Shown: positions 1-13,807 of the stretch, piece by piece
How positions within the stretch are numbered: position 1 is the first letter of the stretch
Layout: each line of letters opens with the position of its first letter
Assembly (NCBI GenBank): GCA_029449235.1
Contig: JANATG010000011.1
Location: 1,979,951 to 2,043,950 of the forward strand
Direction: 5' to 3'
DNA length: 64,000 nucleotides
Source: Linnemannia schmuckeri
Lineage: Eukaryota; Mortierellomycota; Mortierellomycetes; Mortierellales; Mortierellaceae
Program-made: the position numbers and the translations under genes
The notes under the pieces: generated by a model
What the model was told of the DNA's origin: nothing
Seen by the model: only the letters and a program-made list of their open reading frames with translations
Database searches by the model: none

Positions 1-3000
1 CTGTAGGAAATGGTATGCTTGGTTTTATCAGAAATGTAGTATGGAAGGACGAGTGACAGAAAGAGAGACAAATGCTGAATGGGTATGATAAGAACGATGC
101 GAAAGGAACAAAGAATGATAGAAAAACAGTTAACAAATGTGGTATATGGTGTATGTATGAGGAAGGAGAGAAAGAAAAAGGAGAGAAGTGCGATATGAAT
201 GAGGAAGAAAGTGCACAGCAGTATAAAATGACAAGGAAGGAGACGAGAATTTGAGGAGTGGAAAAAAAGTGAAAAAAAGTGGATAGAACAGAAGAAAGAA
301 ACGAGAATATATATATGCAAGGGTAAAGAAAAAAGTGACAATGCGACGGGAGACAAGGCGTTGAAAGAAAGTCAGAAAGAGTAAAAAGAAAAAGAACGAA
401 AAAAAGGTACAGAAGGAAGGGTACGAAGGAGTCAAAGCAAAGCAAAATGCAGACTTTTGTTTTTGTGGTGTTTGTGGTGTTTCTTCGTTCGCTCTCGTTT
501 TTCTTTAATCGGTCGTTCAATTGGAAAAAGTAGAAAAAAAGTGTCAGCGAATACATAATGAAAAGCGAAGGGGAAAAGGGTAGCACGGCCAATAGAGTGC
601 AACAACAAACAAGCCAACAAGCCAACCAACAGCAAAAATAATAATAACAATAACAAGTTATGGGCGTTGAGGAAAAATAGGTCGGTCGGTAAAAAGAAAA
701 AGATGCATTTCACACCCTTATTGGCCCATGGTGGGATGCGCGTCAGGTGTGTGCGCATGCCAATATGCCAGCCAATTTCCACTTTTCAAAAATCAAAAGA
801 AAAAAATCGCGAATCTTCCTCCCTCCTTCCTTCTCTTCCTTTCTCCTCCTCCCCTCCTTCCCTCTTCTTCCGCCGGTTCAACTTTTATTTTGTTATGTTC
901 TGACAAAAAGAATTTGAGTAGTTGTTGTCGTCTTCTTCCTACTTGCTTTTCACTTGATCTTTACACCATTCCGTTATTCCATACATTAATAACCATGCAC
1001 AACAAATGGGGCGCCAACAGAAAAATAACGCAATTCAAAAGAATAGCTTTTCGACAAGCGAGCTTAAATAGCAATTAAAGCCATCAAACTAGAATCTATT
1101 GGCGATGTGCATGTCACCATGTCCATAAAAAAATAAAAAAAAAAAAAAAAGTGGTTGCTGAGATAGACACTATTGAGAAATGAGTCTAATGACATAAAAA
1201 ATGGATAGAACAGGACAAAACAAAGTCGAAGTTTTCCTTACTTAGACACGCCTGTCCGCTGTCATTGAATAGCGCATTTACATAGACTGTTGTCTCCGGA
1301 AGAGAGAAAGAAAGAACTCAAGTGCCAGGATCTGGTGTAGTTGATAAAGGGGGAGTAAGAGGAAGAACGAGCTATTGAGAGAGGAGAATAAAAATCAAGG
1401 TTGACGCGTTGACTGGACTGAGGACGAATCGTGATGTTTTTTTCTTTTCTTTTTGGGCGACTGAAGGCGAGGATATCGTATTGATAATGGGAAAAGCGTG
1501 AGGATTGGCTGAGAGCGTAGGTAGAAGATGGAAATCCAGGGTCAAACTGTATTCGAAAAAGGAGAAGGCTGTAAAGAAGGACGGTTATTAACCGAAGAAA
1601 AATAAAGAAAAGGGTTAAAAATACACTTGTAATTCCTAAAGTATTGATTGATTGGCATGAATTAATGGAAATTGAATGAATGATCTTTCGACAATCCTTT
1701 GTTGTGCACCTCCCTTCTGTCCCTATAATGTTGCCGTCGCTTCTTGCTCGCTTTGCTGCTATCGGTAGCATGATTATGATCATGAGTTCCTTCTGTAAAA
1801 AAAGTCAGCCGCGCGAAAGCCAATGTTCAATAAAAAAACTGGCAACATGCATCTCCCTTTGACATATCTCCTTTTGCCCATAGAAGACATACAGTACAAT
1901 GCCCACCTTGAATAAAGTTGCTTGTTTATGCCCTTCCATTCATTCATTTCTGTCTTTTTTTTTTCAAGGAGTTGCGAAAGACGCAAAGGGGTGAGGAGGA
2001 GTGTTGGAGAAAGGGGGGAGGAGGAGAAGGATACATAATGACGATGAACTGCCTTGAAAGAGATGCATTGAGGATGGCAATATCAATCGATTATCGTTGC
2101 ATTGGCAATGCTTTTTGGTTTGTGCTATTTTTTTATCCGCTACCAGCTAAGAAGTGTTCGTCCTACAAGCCCAACCAACCAACCAACCAACCAACTAACA
2201 GGATGCTATCTCTGTACAACGATTGTTTACTGCCGAAGAAAAAAAACTTTGCCTGATATTTGCTGTTGTACCCTTCACCTCTAACTATGTGCTCATCGTT
2301 TGCTTTGTTGTTATCGTCGTTGCTGTTGCCTCCAGGGACAATGCACACTTCATTAAGTGTGGTTTTTCTTCCTCGTCCCCTTTTGGTTTTCCTTGTATAT
2401 GCAGAAGAATGTAACCATGCCCGAGCCCACTGCCCCATTTTTTTGCCGCTTTGTGCTTGTGCCTGACAACAGCAAAAGCTCTCAATTCTGCACAACTCGC
2501 ACCGCACTGCCCATTGCGCACTGTCTCTCACTTTTTCCCGCTTTTCCAGCCCGCATAGGGAGGAGTTAGTACCTATCGTCTCATCTAGACTTTTCAGTGC
2601 AACACAAACAAAACAATAAGAGAAGCATAACAAAAAAAAAGGCAATCGAAACAAATCCACTCATTTCTTTTCTTGACAGCACCATCCTTTTTCCTTCTTT
2701 CATGCCAGTGGGTCATGTCGTGCAACCAAGCAACTTGCGTGGTTGTTTTTGGGTCCACAAGGAAAAAATGATTGTCGTTTTAGCTCAACAAGGGGGAAAG
2801 AGAGTTGGAAGAGAGAGAGACGGAACTGGATCGCCGTCTTGTGTTCCACTCGACTCTCTTAGCGTGCATCTCATCATTCTCCTCTTCTCTCCTTTCCTTC
2901 CTGCTCTCGCGCATTTCTCTCTCTCTCTGTCCTTCCCTGTTTTCCCGCTCTGTCTCCTCTCATTGCATATGGGTCAAGTAAGCAGACATTAACATGGCAT

Positions 3001-6000
3001 ATATATTTTTCTCTTCCTCTCTCTTACTTGCTTTCCTCTCTTTTCCTTGTTGCCACAGCATACAACAAATAAGGGATGAGGGTCAAGGACAACAGGCAAT
3101 GCTAAGGCGGATATGCAACATGCACGATGACACTCGAGTATAACCAATATCAACAATAACATCAGGAATGCAGGTTTATGTTCACACCCAGGGGTAACTA
3201 TTTTTTGCAGTGTAAAAAGACGTGCTACATGAGAAGATGGCCAGCAGAGCAAAAAAAAAAAAAAAAAAAAAAAAAACTTGGATTGTGTAAGAAGAGCCGT
3301 TTCAGTATTCCCTGATACCAATATCAACACCTTACGTTACAACGCCGCCCAACCCCTTGTTTTTCACTTCTTTCTTCTTTTTTTCATAGTTTTTCGCCCG
3401 TTTCTTTTTCTACCTACCTGACTAAAAGGAGACACGAGCGAGCGAGGGTGTTCAAGGAGGTGTAGATGGAAAAACAGTGAAAGTATTCGTTTTTATCTGC
3501 AGGGATCCTAATATGAACAAGGAAGGGGAAGGAGGAAGAGAAAGAGGTGATGTTCATGATGAGCATGTTGTATCGGAAACAAGAGATACTTTATGGAAAT
3601 ACAAGCGGTAACTGTTGTACCTCACAATCCTCCCGTTCGTTGTTTACTTGTTGTTTTGACTGAACACCGCAACTACTCAGCAGCAAAAAAACCAAAACAA
3701 CCAAACAACAAATCGCGGCAGTATCCAGGAGCAGGCATGAGATTTTGCATCCGTCTGATTGGCTCACGCGAAAGACGCGTTCTTTTTTTCCGTTTTTGGC
3801 AGTCGCGTAACTGCATTCTCTCCCGTTCTCATAATATGCGGTTGCCAATCTAGTCGGCTGTGACGCACAAACATCCAAGAAGAGACCAAGAGCAGTGATT
3901 CTGAGCTGAGCCTCATCTCTCACTCTCTACCCCAACGCTTTTCGCCACCGTTAGTGAACATATGGGCTCCCCCGCCCTCCATCGATATTGATGCGCAGTG
4001 TAGGTCTAACACAGACACTCGTTAAACTGATAAAGCAGTAAAATATCTCCGCGAATGTGATCTCGTATGTGTTTTTTTTTGTAGTTTGTTCATTTGTTCA
4101 AACTCCATCACTCGTTCATGTTGCTCAACGTTTGACAATCCCACTCCCTATTTCCACATACCAACGCCTTTTTTTCCCATTCAGCCTTGTTTCCCATTGT
4201 TGCACTACGCTCGACTGCGTTTGCCTTGTTTTTTTCCTTTCTTTTGGTTTCATGCATGCATGCATACAAGGAAAAGTCATCGAGCAAAAAAAACAAACGC
4301 CCCCCCTTTTCCTGCTCACCCCTTTGCTGTGTTTTTCTTTGTTGTTTGTCATTGGTGTCACAAGCCGAGGACGAAGTAAGCGTGACGAGGAGGATAAAGC
4401 GAAAGTGAAAAAAAGCGAAGAGTCGTGTCACACACATATTGGCTTCTATTCCACCAAACATATGTTGTTCTTGCTGTTGTTAGCGGCGGATGCACGCTGA
4501 CAGAACAGGAAAAAGGGATGTGAAAAGGAAAGAAAGAAAGAAAAAAGAGAGCACAAATGCAAGGGAGGAAGATGCTAACGTTTTGCAGGATAGGGGATAA
4601 GGAGTAGGATGGAGTACAAACGCAGGGGTTTTGAAGGAGTTCTATAAGAGCAAAAAAGATGATATGACATAGCACAGAAGGGAGGGGGAATGGGGAAAAG
4701 AAGGACACGCAAACATATGTAGACTAGAGAAATGTTGGGAAGGTAGAGGAAGTACCTGTTGGTATGTACAATGGTAGGAGCTTGTCGTTGAGAGAAGAGG
4801 GACGAGGAAGGAAGGAAAGCGTTGTACTGAATGAGGACTTTGTATGTGCGTGAGGAGGAGATGTGTCGAGAGCAAGAGTTAAGGATGGAAAAGCGAGATG
4901 TGATTTAAAAATGAAGAAAGAGAAAAGAAGGACGAAAAAGAGAAGAATGAAGCAACAGCCAGCCCAGAGATGAAAGTCAATACATGTCGATCTGTCTTTC
5001 TCACTTCTCCTTCTCATCTCTCTCGACGGGCAGTAGTGTCTACACACGGATAAGAGACGCAAATCAGCAAGTGGCGATGTTCACCCGCGACAGTCAATGA
5101 ATGATGACTCCAGTATGATGGTCTCACCATGTCTATCTAGATGTGGTTCAAAAAAAAAGGCCATCAATTGTTGCGCGATGACAACTCCGAGGCCTTCTTT
5201 GCTCGTTTGAAGCAGTAACGCGTCAAGAGATCTCCTTGCTAACCAGATTTCACCCGCCATGTCCATCCAAATACATCGCCCAGCAGTTGGTGCTTTCTTC
5301 CATGCCATACGCCCATCCATCTATGCATTCATACGGCCTGACGCTTCTCACTTCCTCCCTTACCCATTTTTTGTTGTGTGTACCCTTCCTATCTTTCAGC
5401 CTTTCTTTTAATTTTTCTAAAGAACCTCCATGTCTCGCCCTCGTCCTAACCCCTGCTAGATAGCTCTAGCGCATTCTTAACAAATTTCCTTTCCTTGACC
5501 TGCCTGCTTCCTTGTCTTCACGTCAACCCCGTCATTACTGCCCTGATCAGAAAATTCTGCATTGCTCACAAATCCTGTGTACCCATGCACGGTACGTCCG
5601 TAAGCTACATGAATACATAAAACTCTGCCTTCCTCCCCCTTTCCTTCCCTTTCACAACCACCTTCCTGTCTGTTCTTTCCTGCTTCCACTGGACCCTTTT
5701 CATTGCGTCAAAATCAGATAGCGACAGGAGCACAAAACAAAAAAAGACCATAGCTGATATGTTATCGGACCTTTCTTGTCCTACTCAAAGCAAAACTCTC
5801 TACGCCTCTTTCATCTTGTGTTTGAGAGAATCATTGTTGCATGGCGGTGGATGTATACCGTTCCTGTCTTCTCTTTCTCTGTTTCTTCTTTGTCCGTCTC
5901 TTTATCTCACCCTCTCTTTTCCTTTCTCTCTCTCTCTGCAAGAAGTAACGACAAACACGAGCAATCGGTCGCAGCAGCACAGAAGGACTTTGTGCAACCA

Positions 6001-6380
6001 TACCAAACAAAGGCAAAAAAAAAAAAAAAATAGGACAAAAATGCGAAAGAAAAATAGCCGTTACTTTGGAAACTCTTGAATATCAACAAACTACTGCACA
6101 GTTTTACGCAAGACAAAAGGAAAAAACCTGCTTGACCTTTATTCATTGCACCATGGATCACATCCTCATAACTGCTCAACGTTATTCGCCCTATTTTTCG
6201 GGTCATGTTGCGCTTCCTAGACTCTACCGCCTGTATGGCTTCCTCCAACCACGTTGTATTAACAGACCTCGCACCATTCAAACCAATTCACTTTAGGTGT
6301 CTTCTATCCGTTCTTTATTATCAAATTACGAGTAGGTTCATGCAAGAGAAAGCAAGAGAGCCACTTGACTACCATGCACC
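1..6380. other. Long intergenic stretch, no supported gene
   Basis: I see no reading frame with recognisable domains or convincing intron-linked exons. Frames over 100 codons are Phe/Leu/Ser-rich or Lys/Glu/Arg-rich and simply translate pyrimidine or purine tracts. Visible content: purine-rich + strand at about 60-440 and 4500-4960, pyrimidine-rich + strand at about 2860-3050 and 5360-5920, a CCAA-type short tandem run near 2170-2205, a poly-A run of about 25 at 3251-3276 and a shorter one near 6016. It may be long upstream sequence of a gene left of the window plus the 3' flank of MED16. Confidence 0.5.
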
Positions 6381-9300
6381 TTACAATTCGAGCCACATGC
6401 CTCCACAGATGCATGACCGGTCATAGTTATGGTACCAAAGCGTAGACGCAGCAATATCGGGTATGATGGCGTTGTTGTTATTGTTGTTCCCTCCTGCTCC
6501 CATACCCATCGGTTGTGACATGGGGCGTCGCTGACCCGGTTTCACGTTTGCGCTCGTATTTGTCGAGATTTGATGGCACCTATTTCACATAACAAAATAA
6601 ACTGCGTTAAAAAAACTATACCTCCAACGAGAATCAAGTCACCTTGGCATAGCACAGAGCATTACCTGATGCATTGCCGGCCACGGCCAGAGGACTTGTA
6701 CTTCTTGGCCTTACGAATAGGATCAACTCCAGATCGTCTCTTCCTGACTTGTGCCTCAATCTCAGGCTGTGATAGCTCTCCATGCCCTAAGGGACTAGAC
6801 AACGACAATGGCTCAATGTTTCCCCTCAACCCGTGCATTGCCCATCGGTCTATTGTTAGTGCTTCTGAATAGGCCGAGTGTGGATCAGATCTCTCGTCTG
6901 CTAAGATCGGCAGAAGAGTCCATTCTGACCGTGTTCTCGTTGAAATCGACTTAGATTCTTGGAGGAGCCACAACGAAGACGGGTTCAAGTTAGCCAGTGA
7001 AGATCTCCTGCTGCCATTGCGCTGCACCGGGTTCCTGTATTCCCGCATTTCCTCATCACTGCCTCCATCCTCGTCGTCATCATCTCCATCGTCCTCTAGC
7101 ATGGTGTCATCTTCGGTCAAGACCTCGGCGTTTCGGCCATCCTGCTGAAGCTGCAGCTGTCCTTGGAGAGCGGCGTTCCAATTGTTCCAGACCGCCTTCA
7201 TATTCACCAGCTCGTCGTCCTGGCTGTCATTAGAGTTTCCTGCCATGTCATCGTCCCGCTCCTCGTGCGTTAAGCCCCAGATGGTTCGCGGACCAAGATT
7301 GGATGGCGTGGTCGCATCCAGTGTTCCTCCATGATGGATCGATCCGGCCGTGGCCATCGTCGAAGAGCCGTCCGCAAACCCATGCCCCATGGATCGAAGT
7401 GCTGGGTCAATTGCCTGCTGTGACATGGGCAATTCTCCGGGGGATTCAGTGAACACTTTCATCGGTACAGGACCCGTTCTCCCAGAGACCCCGCTGATCG
7501 ATCCTCTAGATCCCGTTGACGCGGTGCTCACGTTTGAGGGGTGGTGTTGAAGAAGCGGGAACTGTTGGCGGCCGAGGTTAGGAGACGAGTTGATAGCCGA
7601 AATAACACGAGGCTTGAGAGCATGTGCTGGATCAATACGGCAACGTGAAGGGTGCATTGCGGCGATCCTCTCTCCTGATCCTGGCTGAGACGAATAAAGC
7701 GTCTGGGCGGGCTCAATATCCAGCCAATGAATGGTTGAAAACATGAGCCGATTCATGTCCCATACCGTTGGGTATCTCCTAGTGATCATCTTCAGCTCCG
7801 TCTTTGATTGAGCCAACGATGCAGTGCTGCTTGACGGGACGATGCCTTTGATAAAAACAATGTGATCTGACGCGGACTTGTCCAGAATTCCGTTTTCGCT
7901 AGTCCGATGTAAGGCACCGTTGACACCGTTCGGCCGTGCAATATCAACGTGATGGCCGATTCCGCTCAGATCTCGAAGCATCGATTTGAGAATGCCAATC
8001 TTAAGTGGACAACGCGTGAACGTTGCTTCAGCATGGCTAGACAGGGTTGCGATGTTGATATCCTTCATGGCAATCGCCTCTGGGATGCTCATCGAATTGG
8101 TGTGATTGTTGACCTTTTCCTGTCCTGGTACTGTTGGCGATTCAATGGCCCCTCCCGTCTGGATCACATTGGTATAGAGTTGTTCCCGCACACGAATATA
8201 GGCGTGAAACTGCTCCAGCAAGATCAAGACCGAACGCAAGGTCTTTTTGGCGCGACTGTGGTACAGAAAGCATAAGATGCTTGGTGAGGCGCTAAGGTTG
8301 TGTCCGCCAGTGACACCATGTGAAACACTGGACATCGGTCCTTGCTTGGTTTTCCGGTTGAGAAACACAGCCAGTTCACGGAAGAGGATCGTGCAAAAGT
8401 CCAGTACCCATCCACAGAGCGGGAAAAGCGACCAAAGTGCATCGGTATTAAACGCAAGTGGTTTCTGTCCTGCTGCCACGTTCGATCCCGGTTCCATGTG
8501 GGCCGCCACAGTCGCCGCATTTGAAGTACAGCATCCCAAGAACACCTCGCCGATGGACTGAAGGTGCAAAAGAGCACTAGTTGCCCGATATTGAACAAGT
8601 TTCCGAGGAAGTGCTTGGAACAACACCAACTGCAACGATAGCATCCGACGCAAAACAGAAGCCCGCGGCAAGAATGGCTCAAGAACACTCGAGTCTTCTG
8701 CGCCATTGATGGAGTCATAGTATTTGAAAACTCCCTCGATAAACTGGTCTGGCAGTTCTATAGACATAAAAAATGGTTAAACGTTGAACAGTTCACTAAT
8801 GTCCATCGCTTTGTCGATAGTGAAAGTGATAGCAAAGTCCTTACGATGATCGTTGGAAACTCTGGAAGCCTTGACGACGATGGAGACAATGTCGGAGTAG
8901 TCCCATTCGTTCAAGAGAGCCACGACTGCATGTCGAACCAATGCATCCACCTCCAGGTCGTATCCTGATGTCTCTGAGGTAAAGGAACTCGAAATATGGC
9001 CATTGAGTGACAAACTAGTAAGAGCAAAGCCGTTGGGCGAAGCGCTAATCGCCACCAGTGGGCATTTATCCTGCTCTCTGCGGAATCCGTCTGAAAGAGT
9101 AGGCAAAGAATCCGTAAGACCCGGAAACCGGCTATCGCAAGAAAATTGTGCTTCGCGTTAGTCTACCGTTGCTCTGTTGATCAAGAAGTTCATCGCTCAC
9201 CGAATGATATCCTTGCGTTACCTCTCCAGTCCAAGTAGGCTGCCGTCTGAAAAGCCCACCAAGAGCTCTCTACTCCGAGGGACATATGAAAGAGTCGAAA

Positions 9301-11294
9301 TAAATTTGTCCTTGAACTGCCGCTCTCCAAGCATAACGAACGTCTATTTTGACGATAAAATGTAATGCAGGCATTAATGATTTCGTCCACATGTCCTCAC
9401 AAGTTATTATACGCAAAATATAGAAGCTTTTGATAATTGTTACCAAAGACGGATGTCCAGAAAGAACCTCGTTCCTTCGAGTCGAAAGCTCCTGGAATGC
9501 CGGATGAAATCCCATGACCTTGGATGCTACTTCCCATACCACAACCTGACTTTGATATGTCGACTCTCCAGACCTGAGTTCTATCGCAGAAGAAAACGTG
9601 AAAATGTACTGCGCATCAGTAAAAGACATCGAAAGACCAGTGACTTGATTCTTGCCAAGTAGAATTCAGCGCACCCAGTTACCTTCTCTAGATCCAAGTC
9701 CGACCGCGACGGCAAAGGGTTTTGTTGGTGAACTGGGCAAAAGCTGCAGATGCTGTACTACATTTGGCATCATGACCGATCCTGGTCCCGTCAGAGGATT
9801 TGAGAGATGCAAAACAGCCAACGCGTCGACACGGAATGTCTGCTCTGGTGAAAATCGGAGGTCAACATGGTAAAGGTTCACAGTGGAAGGTAAAATGCTG
9901 TTGCTGTGGGTCACCAGATGAATCCCATCCGCTATTACACAATGAGCAATGTCTGGTCAGCCTACTGTAACTGTTGACTGTCAGGATGAAGTAATTTGCG
10001 CGCGCGTCGTGGATTGAATGCTCCTGTCCCGTAGATCACATACCACTACTCATCATAGATCCGTGAGATATCCTTGAAGCAGTAATATCCTCATTGGCAG
10101 ACTGCCGTGGGATTCCTGTTGAGATGTGGGTGAACACCTGTCCTGCTGGTTTGAACAACGTCGTTAACTAATACAACAGTATCGAGTATCAAATTGCATA
10201 TTAGTCGCGTGCCTCTGTTTAGAATTATCCCCTTCCATAATGGACCCTCCCGCTCTAGTCATACCTGGCCATCCGAAGACAGAAGAACTAGTGAAAGTGG
10301 GCCTCTCGCCCGTCCTGTACGTTCACGTTCGAACTTTGTCGTATTGGTTGATCCATCTGTCTTTGCAACATACTATTTTTACAAAAAGACAAAGTCGCTT
10401 TATGAGTATGATTTCACGCATTATATAAACTGGCTTTATAGAGATGAAAGTGCAACTGCCACTCACTGTTCTATCGGGGTTGACCCATTCGCAGCAGACG
10501 ACCGGATTGAACAAGACGACCATGTATACTGGGAACCACGCATTCAGATATCTCTATAGAAAAGGAAATCAATCACAGATCCGCGAACGTTAGACTGCGT
10601 GCGTTCTTTCTTTTCATGTCCAGTTGTTCGTCCATTTTCCATAAAGCAAAACAGTCCCGCATGTTGATCCAGCTGGGGGAAAGTAAAAACGTACTTTGTT
10701 GGCCCAGATGACGATCTTGCCCTTTTCGTCAATTGACACAAAGTGGTTTCCAGCGTGGTTCCAGAGGACGTGGGTGATGTTACTCTGGCCGTGATATGTC
10801 GAAATGTCCTCGATGCATGTATCCCACAGCTGTGCCTTGTCCTCTTTAGTCAACAACAACGATAGGAACCTCAACGACGGACTATTATTGTTTGTTCATT
10901 TGACTCGAAAGTTCGTTAAAAAGCTCTTTAAGGTATGTGTTCATGTATGGTAGTTATTTTCCTGGGAGTGGGACTTACTTCATCAAGCCCGGCACCTTTC
11001 TGTCAGGCACCCAAGATGGGATAATGGCCATATTCTTGCAGGACCATGCGATGGGTCTAAAAAAACGCGTTTGTTGATATTTGTTGATTGACACAAAGAG
11101 GATCAATGGACTGATTCGTCATTGTTTCTCTCATCGGGTTGTCTTGTTGTCGGAGGCGTCGATTAACCTGTGTAGCTTATTCTTATTGTTTACCTCTGGC
11201 GACATCCGTGCCTCAAGGATGAGTAGAGACCATCGACAGAGAGGTTGGGCGGAAGGAAGGATGTGAGGGTTTGTTCGAGGTCGACGGTCGCCAT
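6381..11294 (-). CDS. MED16: Mediator complex subunit 16 (MED16/Sin4)
   Basis: Tail-module subunit of Mediator, the nuclear coactivator linking activators to RNA polymerase II. Many exons. The first coding exon (11294-11194) ends in codon phase 2 and joins an exon reading RPIAWSCKNMAIIP, the typical MED16 N-terminal beta-propeller start. Later exons carry WD-like strands (VLWNHAGNHFVSIDEKGKIVIW near 10790-10700, split here as VLWNHAGNHF and VSIDEKGKIVIW; then NPVVCCEWVNPDRT near 10470). The largest exon runs from about 8756 to 6666 and contains a Ser-rich and acidic insert. The last exon (6579-6381) completes a C-terminal Cys cluster: RQCIRC, then SCICGGMW, the family hallmark CxxC...CxCGGxW. 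Start chosen at 11294 because the frame then splices cleanly. Middle exon boundaries between about 8860 and 10460 were only partly traced. Confidence 0.88.
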
Positions 11295-11897
11295 TGCGCG
11301 AAATCAGGCAGGGGAGGGATCGGGGAGTGTGGATGTCGTTTCTCGGTCGAATCAATGGTGTTCCTGGTAAGAGACGATGGGTTGTTCCTCGGCCACTGGC
11401 GATTCTTGTTTCCTTTCCGTCTACTCTCTGTTGTCGGTTGCTATGATGATGAGGCTTCCTTTTGCAGAACGCAACGAGTAAAAAAAGGAGTGCGAGAGGC
11501 AAAGTGATGCAAAAAAAACCAGAAAGAATTGAAAGAAACGAAGAGAAGAGAGAAGTGAAATGCGTTTGGCTTTTGGCCGCTCACTTTTTATTTCCACATA
11601 GATAGAACAGACAGAGGGAATAACTCAGGACAGAATGGTTGGGTGGCTTTGCCCAATCCTCCTGGAACTCGATTTGAATTTCGAGCGGTCGGTCGAACTC
11701 CACAGCACCATGGCATGAAGGTATTGTGGAAAAGCAAAATACATTTTTGAACAGAAAGAACTATGGTACAGACAAACAACCGCCTCTGCTATCAACTACA
11801 AGGACAAAGGCAACAACAACAACAACAAAAAAAAAAAAAAAAAAAAAAAGAAAAAAGGGAAGTGCAACTAAAAAGCTATTTCAAAGCAAAATATCAT
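11295..11897. promoter_or_regulatory. Intergenic region between MED16 and the MATH gene
   Basis: About 600 bp upstream of the MED16 start and downstream of the MATH-gene stop. It contains a CAA-repeat followed by about 21 A near 11813-11849. No gene is seen. It must hold the MED16 promoter and the 3' end of the MATH gene; no specific site was recognised. Confidence 0.5.
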
Positions 11898-13807
11898 TCA
11901 GAGGTCATGGAAAATGACTCCTGCAACAATGTTCATCTCTCCCTCCTCGTCGTCCTCATCGTCATCAAAGGTCATCGCCTGCTTCTTGACTGCGTCCAAG
12001 ACAGTCTTTCTCAACACGAACCTCGGGAACCCAAGCCCGCCCTCACTGCCAGAGAACCATTCGACAAGATCCTGCTTGGCGATGCAGTCGCCTGCCTCGG
12101 TGGCAACAAACAGGGTGACGTGGCGTCGGGTCATAGGCAACGACATGGCCGAGACAGACCGCCGTGAGCCAGCCGAGACAGACGACCGCGAAGTGAACGG
12201 TGCAGGGACAGAGCTGCTAAAGGTTGCTGCTGCAGCCGCGGCGTTGATGGCATTGGCGCCGGGGATGGCAGACAAACGTCGGTTGATGGCGGGTCCAGTG
12301 TTCTCCTGCTGAAGGTAAAGTCCAACATACTCGCTATCGCGGTGGCGATCACCTCGGCCATGCTATTAAGAAAACAGTAAAAAAGATAACGGGGTAGGTT
12401 AGAAAGCAGGGTTCAAATATAATTCCAAGGCATGGGGGCAAAGAAAAAAACACAACAAAACGAGAATCTCGTGGCTATAATTCCTATGTGCACAACGTGC
12501 GAAGAAAGCTGCGGATATATCCCGAATCGGTTGTGGTTGGTGCAAGAGTGAAGGATGACAGAAAGAGAAGTAGAAGAGAGGAGAGAGAGACATGAACGCC
12601 GTCAGTTTGAAAGTGCCGAAGCCTTCTCAATCTCATCGCTTTGCTTGCTTGTTTTCGCTTTGTTTTTTGACCTTTTCATGAACAAAAAACACAACAACAA
12701 ACACTTGCGATTTTTGTTTTGGACGATATGCCATATGTTTTTTGACTGGACCTGTGGCCAGCTGAAAAGGAAAAGGGATGGAGCGTATATGTGTGAGTGT
12801 TGACTTACAGGATAGAGACGAAGGCGCCAGGATGACTTAGTTGACTCAGCCTGAGACTGCAAGACACTGTCAGTTGGAATGGATGAGGCCTCGCAGTTGT
12901 TACTGCTGGTGACGACCGTGGTTGCTGCAAGTTCTGCTGCAGGTGCGGTGTCCTTGATGTCAAAGACGGGAGATCGGACAAATCGGTCCGAGAAGGAGAA
13001 CTCGCTAAGCTTTCCTAGGGACCAAAAGTAAGCCTTTTCGGTGGCGTGTGACCTCATGTGTTGGCGGACGTTATTGCGAATGAGTTCGTCAACAAGGGCC
13101 GAGTCTGAGCAAGGCACGGGGAAGGCAGCGGTGGCGGAACCGGGAGGAGTATGCATGGACGAGGAGAAAGAAGATCGCTTGAAGGAGAGCGAGTTGGAGA
13201 GCGAGTTTGAGAATGAGTTAAGTGGACTCTGGGGAGGAGTCCTTCTGGCGTGGTGGGAGCGGGAGTGCTGTTGTTGCTTGGGAATGGGGATGGGCGAGAG
13301 GAGGAGGTGGAAGGAGAGCTCCTCCTCGGCGTCGGGTGCCTGGTGGTGCAAGTGCGAGCTTCTGCGACCGCTCGACTTGTTCTTGCTGAGTGCGGCGGGG
13401 ACTGCAACGGGGACTGGCATGGCTGACGACGAAGAAGTGGACGAAGTTGCTTGTACTTGACGACGATCACTGATCGCCATTGATGACGATGCAGCATCCT
13501 TGGAAGAGGAGAGGCTGAGGTTGCGTTCGCGTTCGCGTTCCCCATCACTTTCATCACTCACTTCAGGACTGGGATGTGCACTCACAAAAGGGACGACTGA
13601 CTCGGCAGTGGTCGGGCCAGCGTGCTTGGACAGCGAATGCACCGAGGGGAGCGAAGTATCGTAGTCAACCATCTCATCCAGGTCAATATCCATATCACGG
13701 TCATCCAGACCCATATCGAGTGGGTGTTGCTGCTGCAGGAGATTCAGCTTCAAGTGGGAGGCGCCTCGTGAGCGAAGGGAGGGGCGTTCTTGGGCAAAGT
13801 CAGTCAT
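11898..13807 (-). CDS. MATH (meprin/TRAF-C homology) domain protein
   Basis: Two exons: 13807-12809 and 12362-11898, joined in phase 0 by a 446-bp intron with donor GTAAGT and acceptor ATAG. About 488 residues predicted. The N-terminal ~250 residues are Ser/Pro/acidic low complexity. The rest resembles a MATH domain: a strand FSFSDRFVRSPVFDI, then WRLRLYP, which the splice continues into HGRGDRHRDSEYVGLYL, matching the WxLxxYPxG...VxLYL core. Near the C terminus LVEWFSGSEGGLGFPRF matches the DWGFxxF region, and the protein stops right after it, so there is no ubiquitin protease, BTB or RING partner domain. A Ser/Ala-rich insertion of about 30 residues sits inside the domain. ATG at 13807 is preferred over one at 13882 because the intervening residues are hydrophobic filler from the 5' leader. 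MATH folds bind peptides, often in ubiquitin pathways; the partner is unknown. Confidence 0.75.

Noticed and set aside
1262..1783. 173-codon minus-strand frame
   Set aside because: No domain, Ser/Phe/Leu-rich, no homologous motif and no splice-linked partner exons.
4057..4500. 147-codon plus frame with hydrophobic segments
   Set aside because: Translation of T/C-rich DNA; overlapping frames on both strands are equally long.
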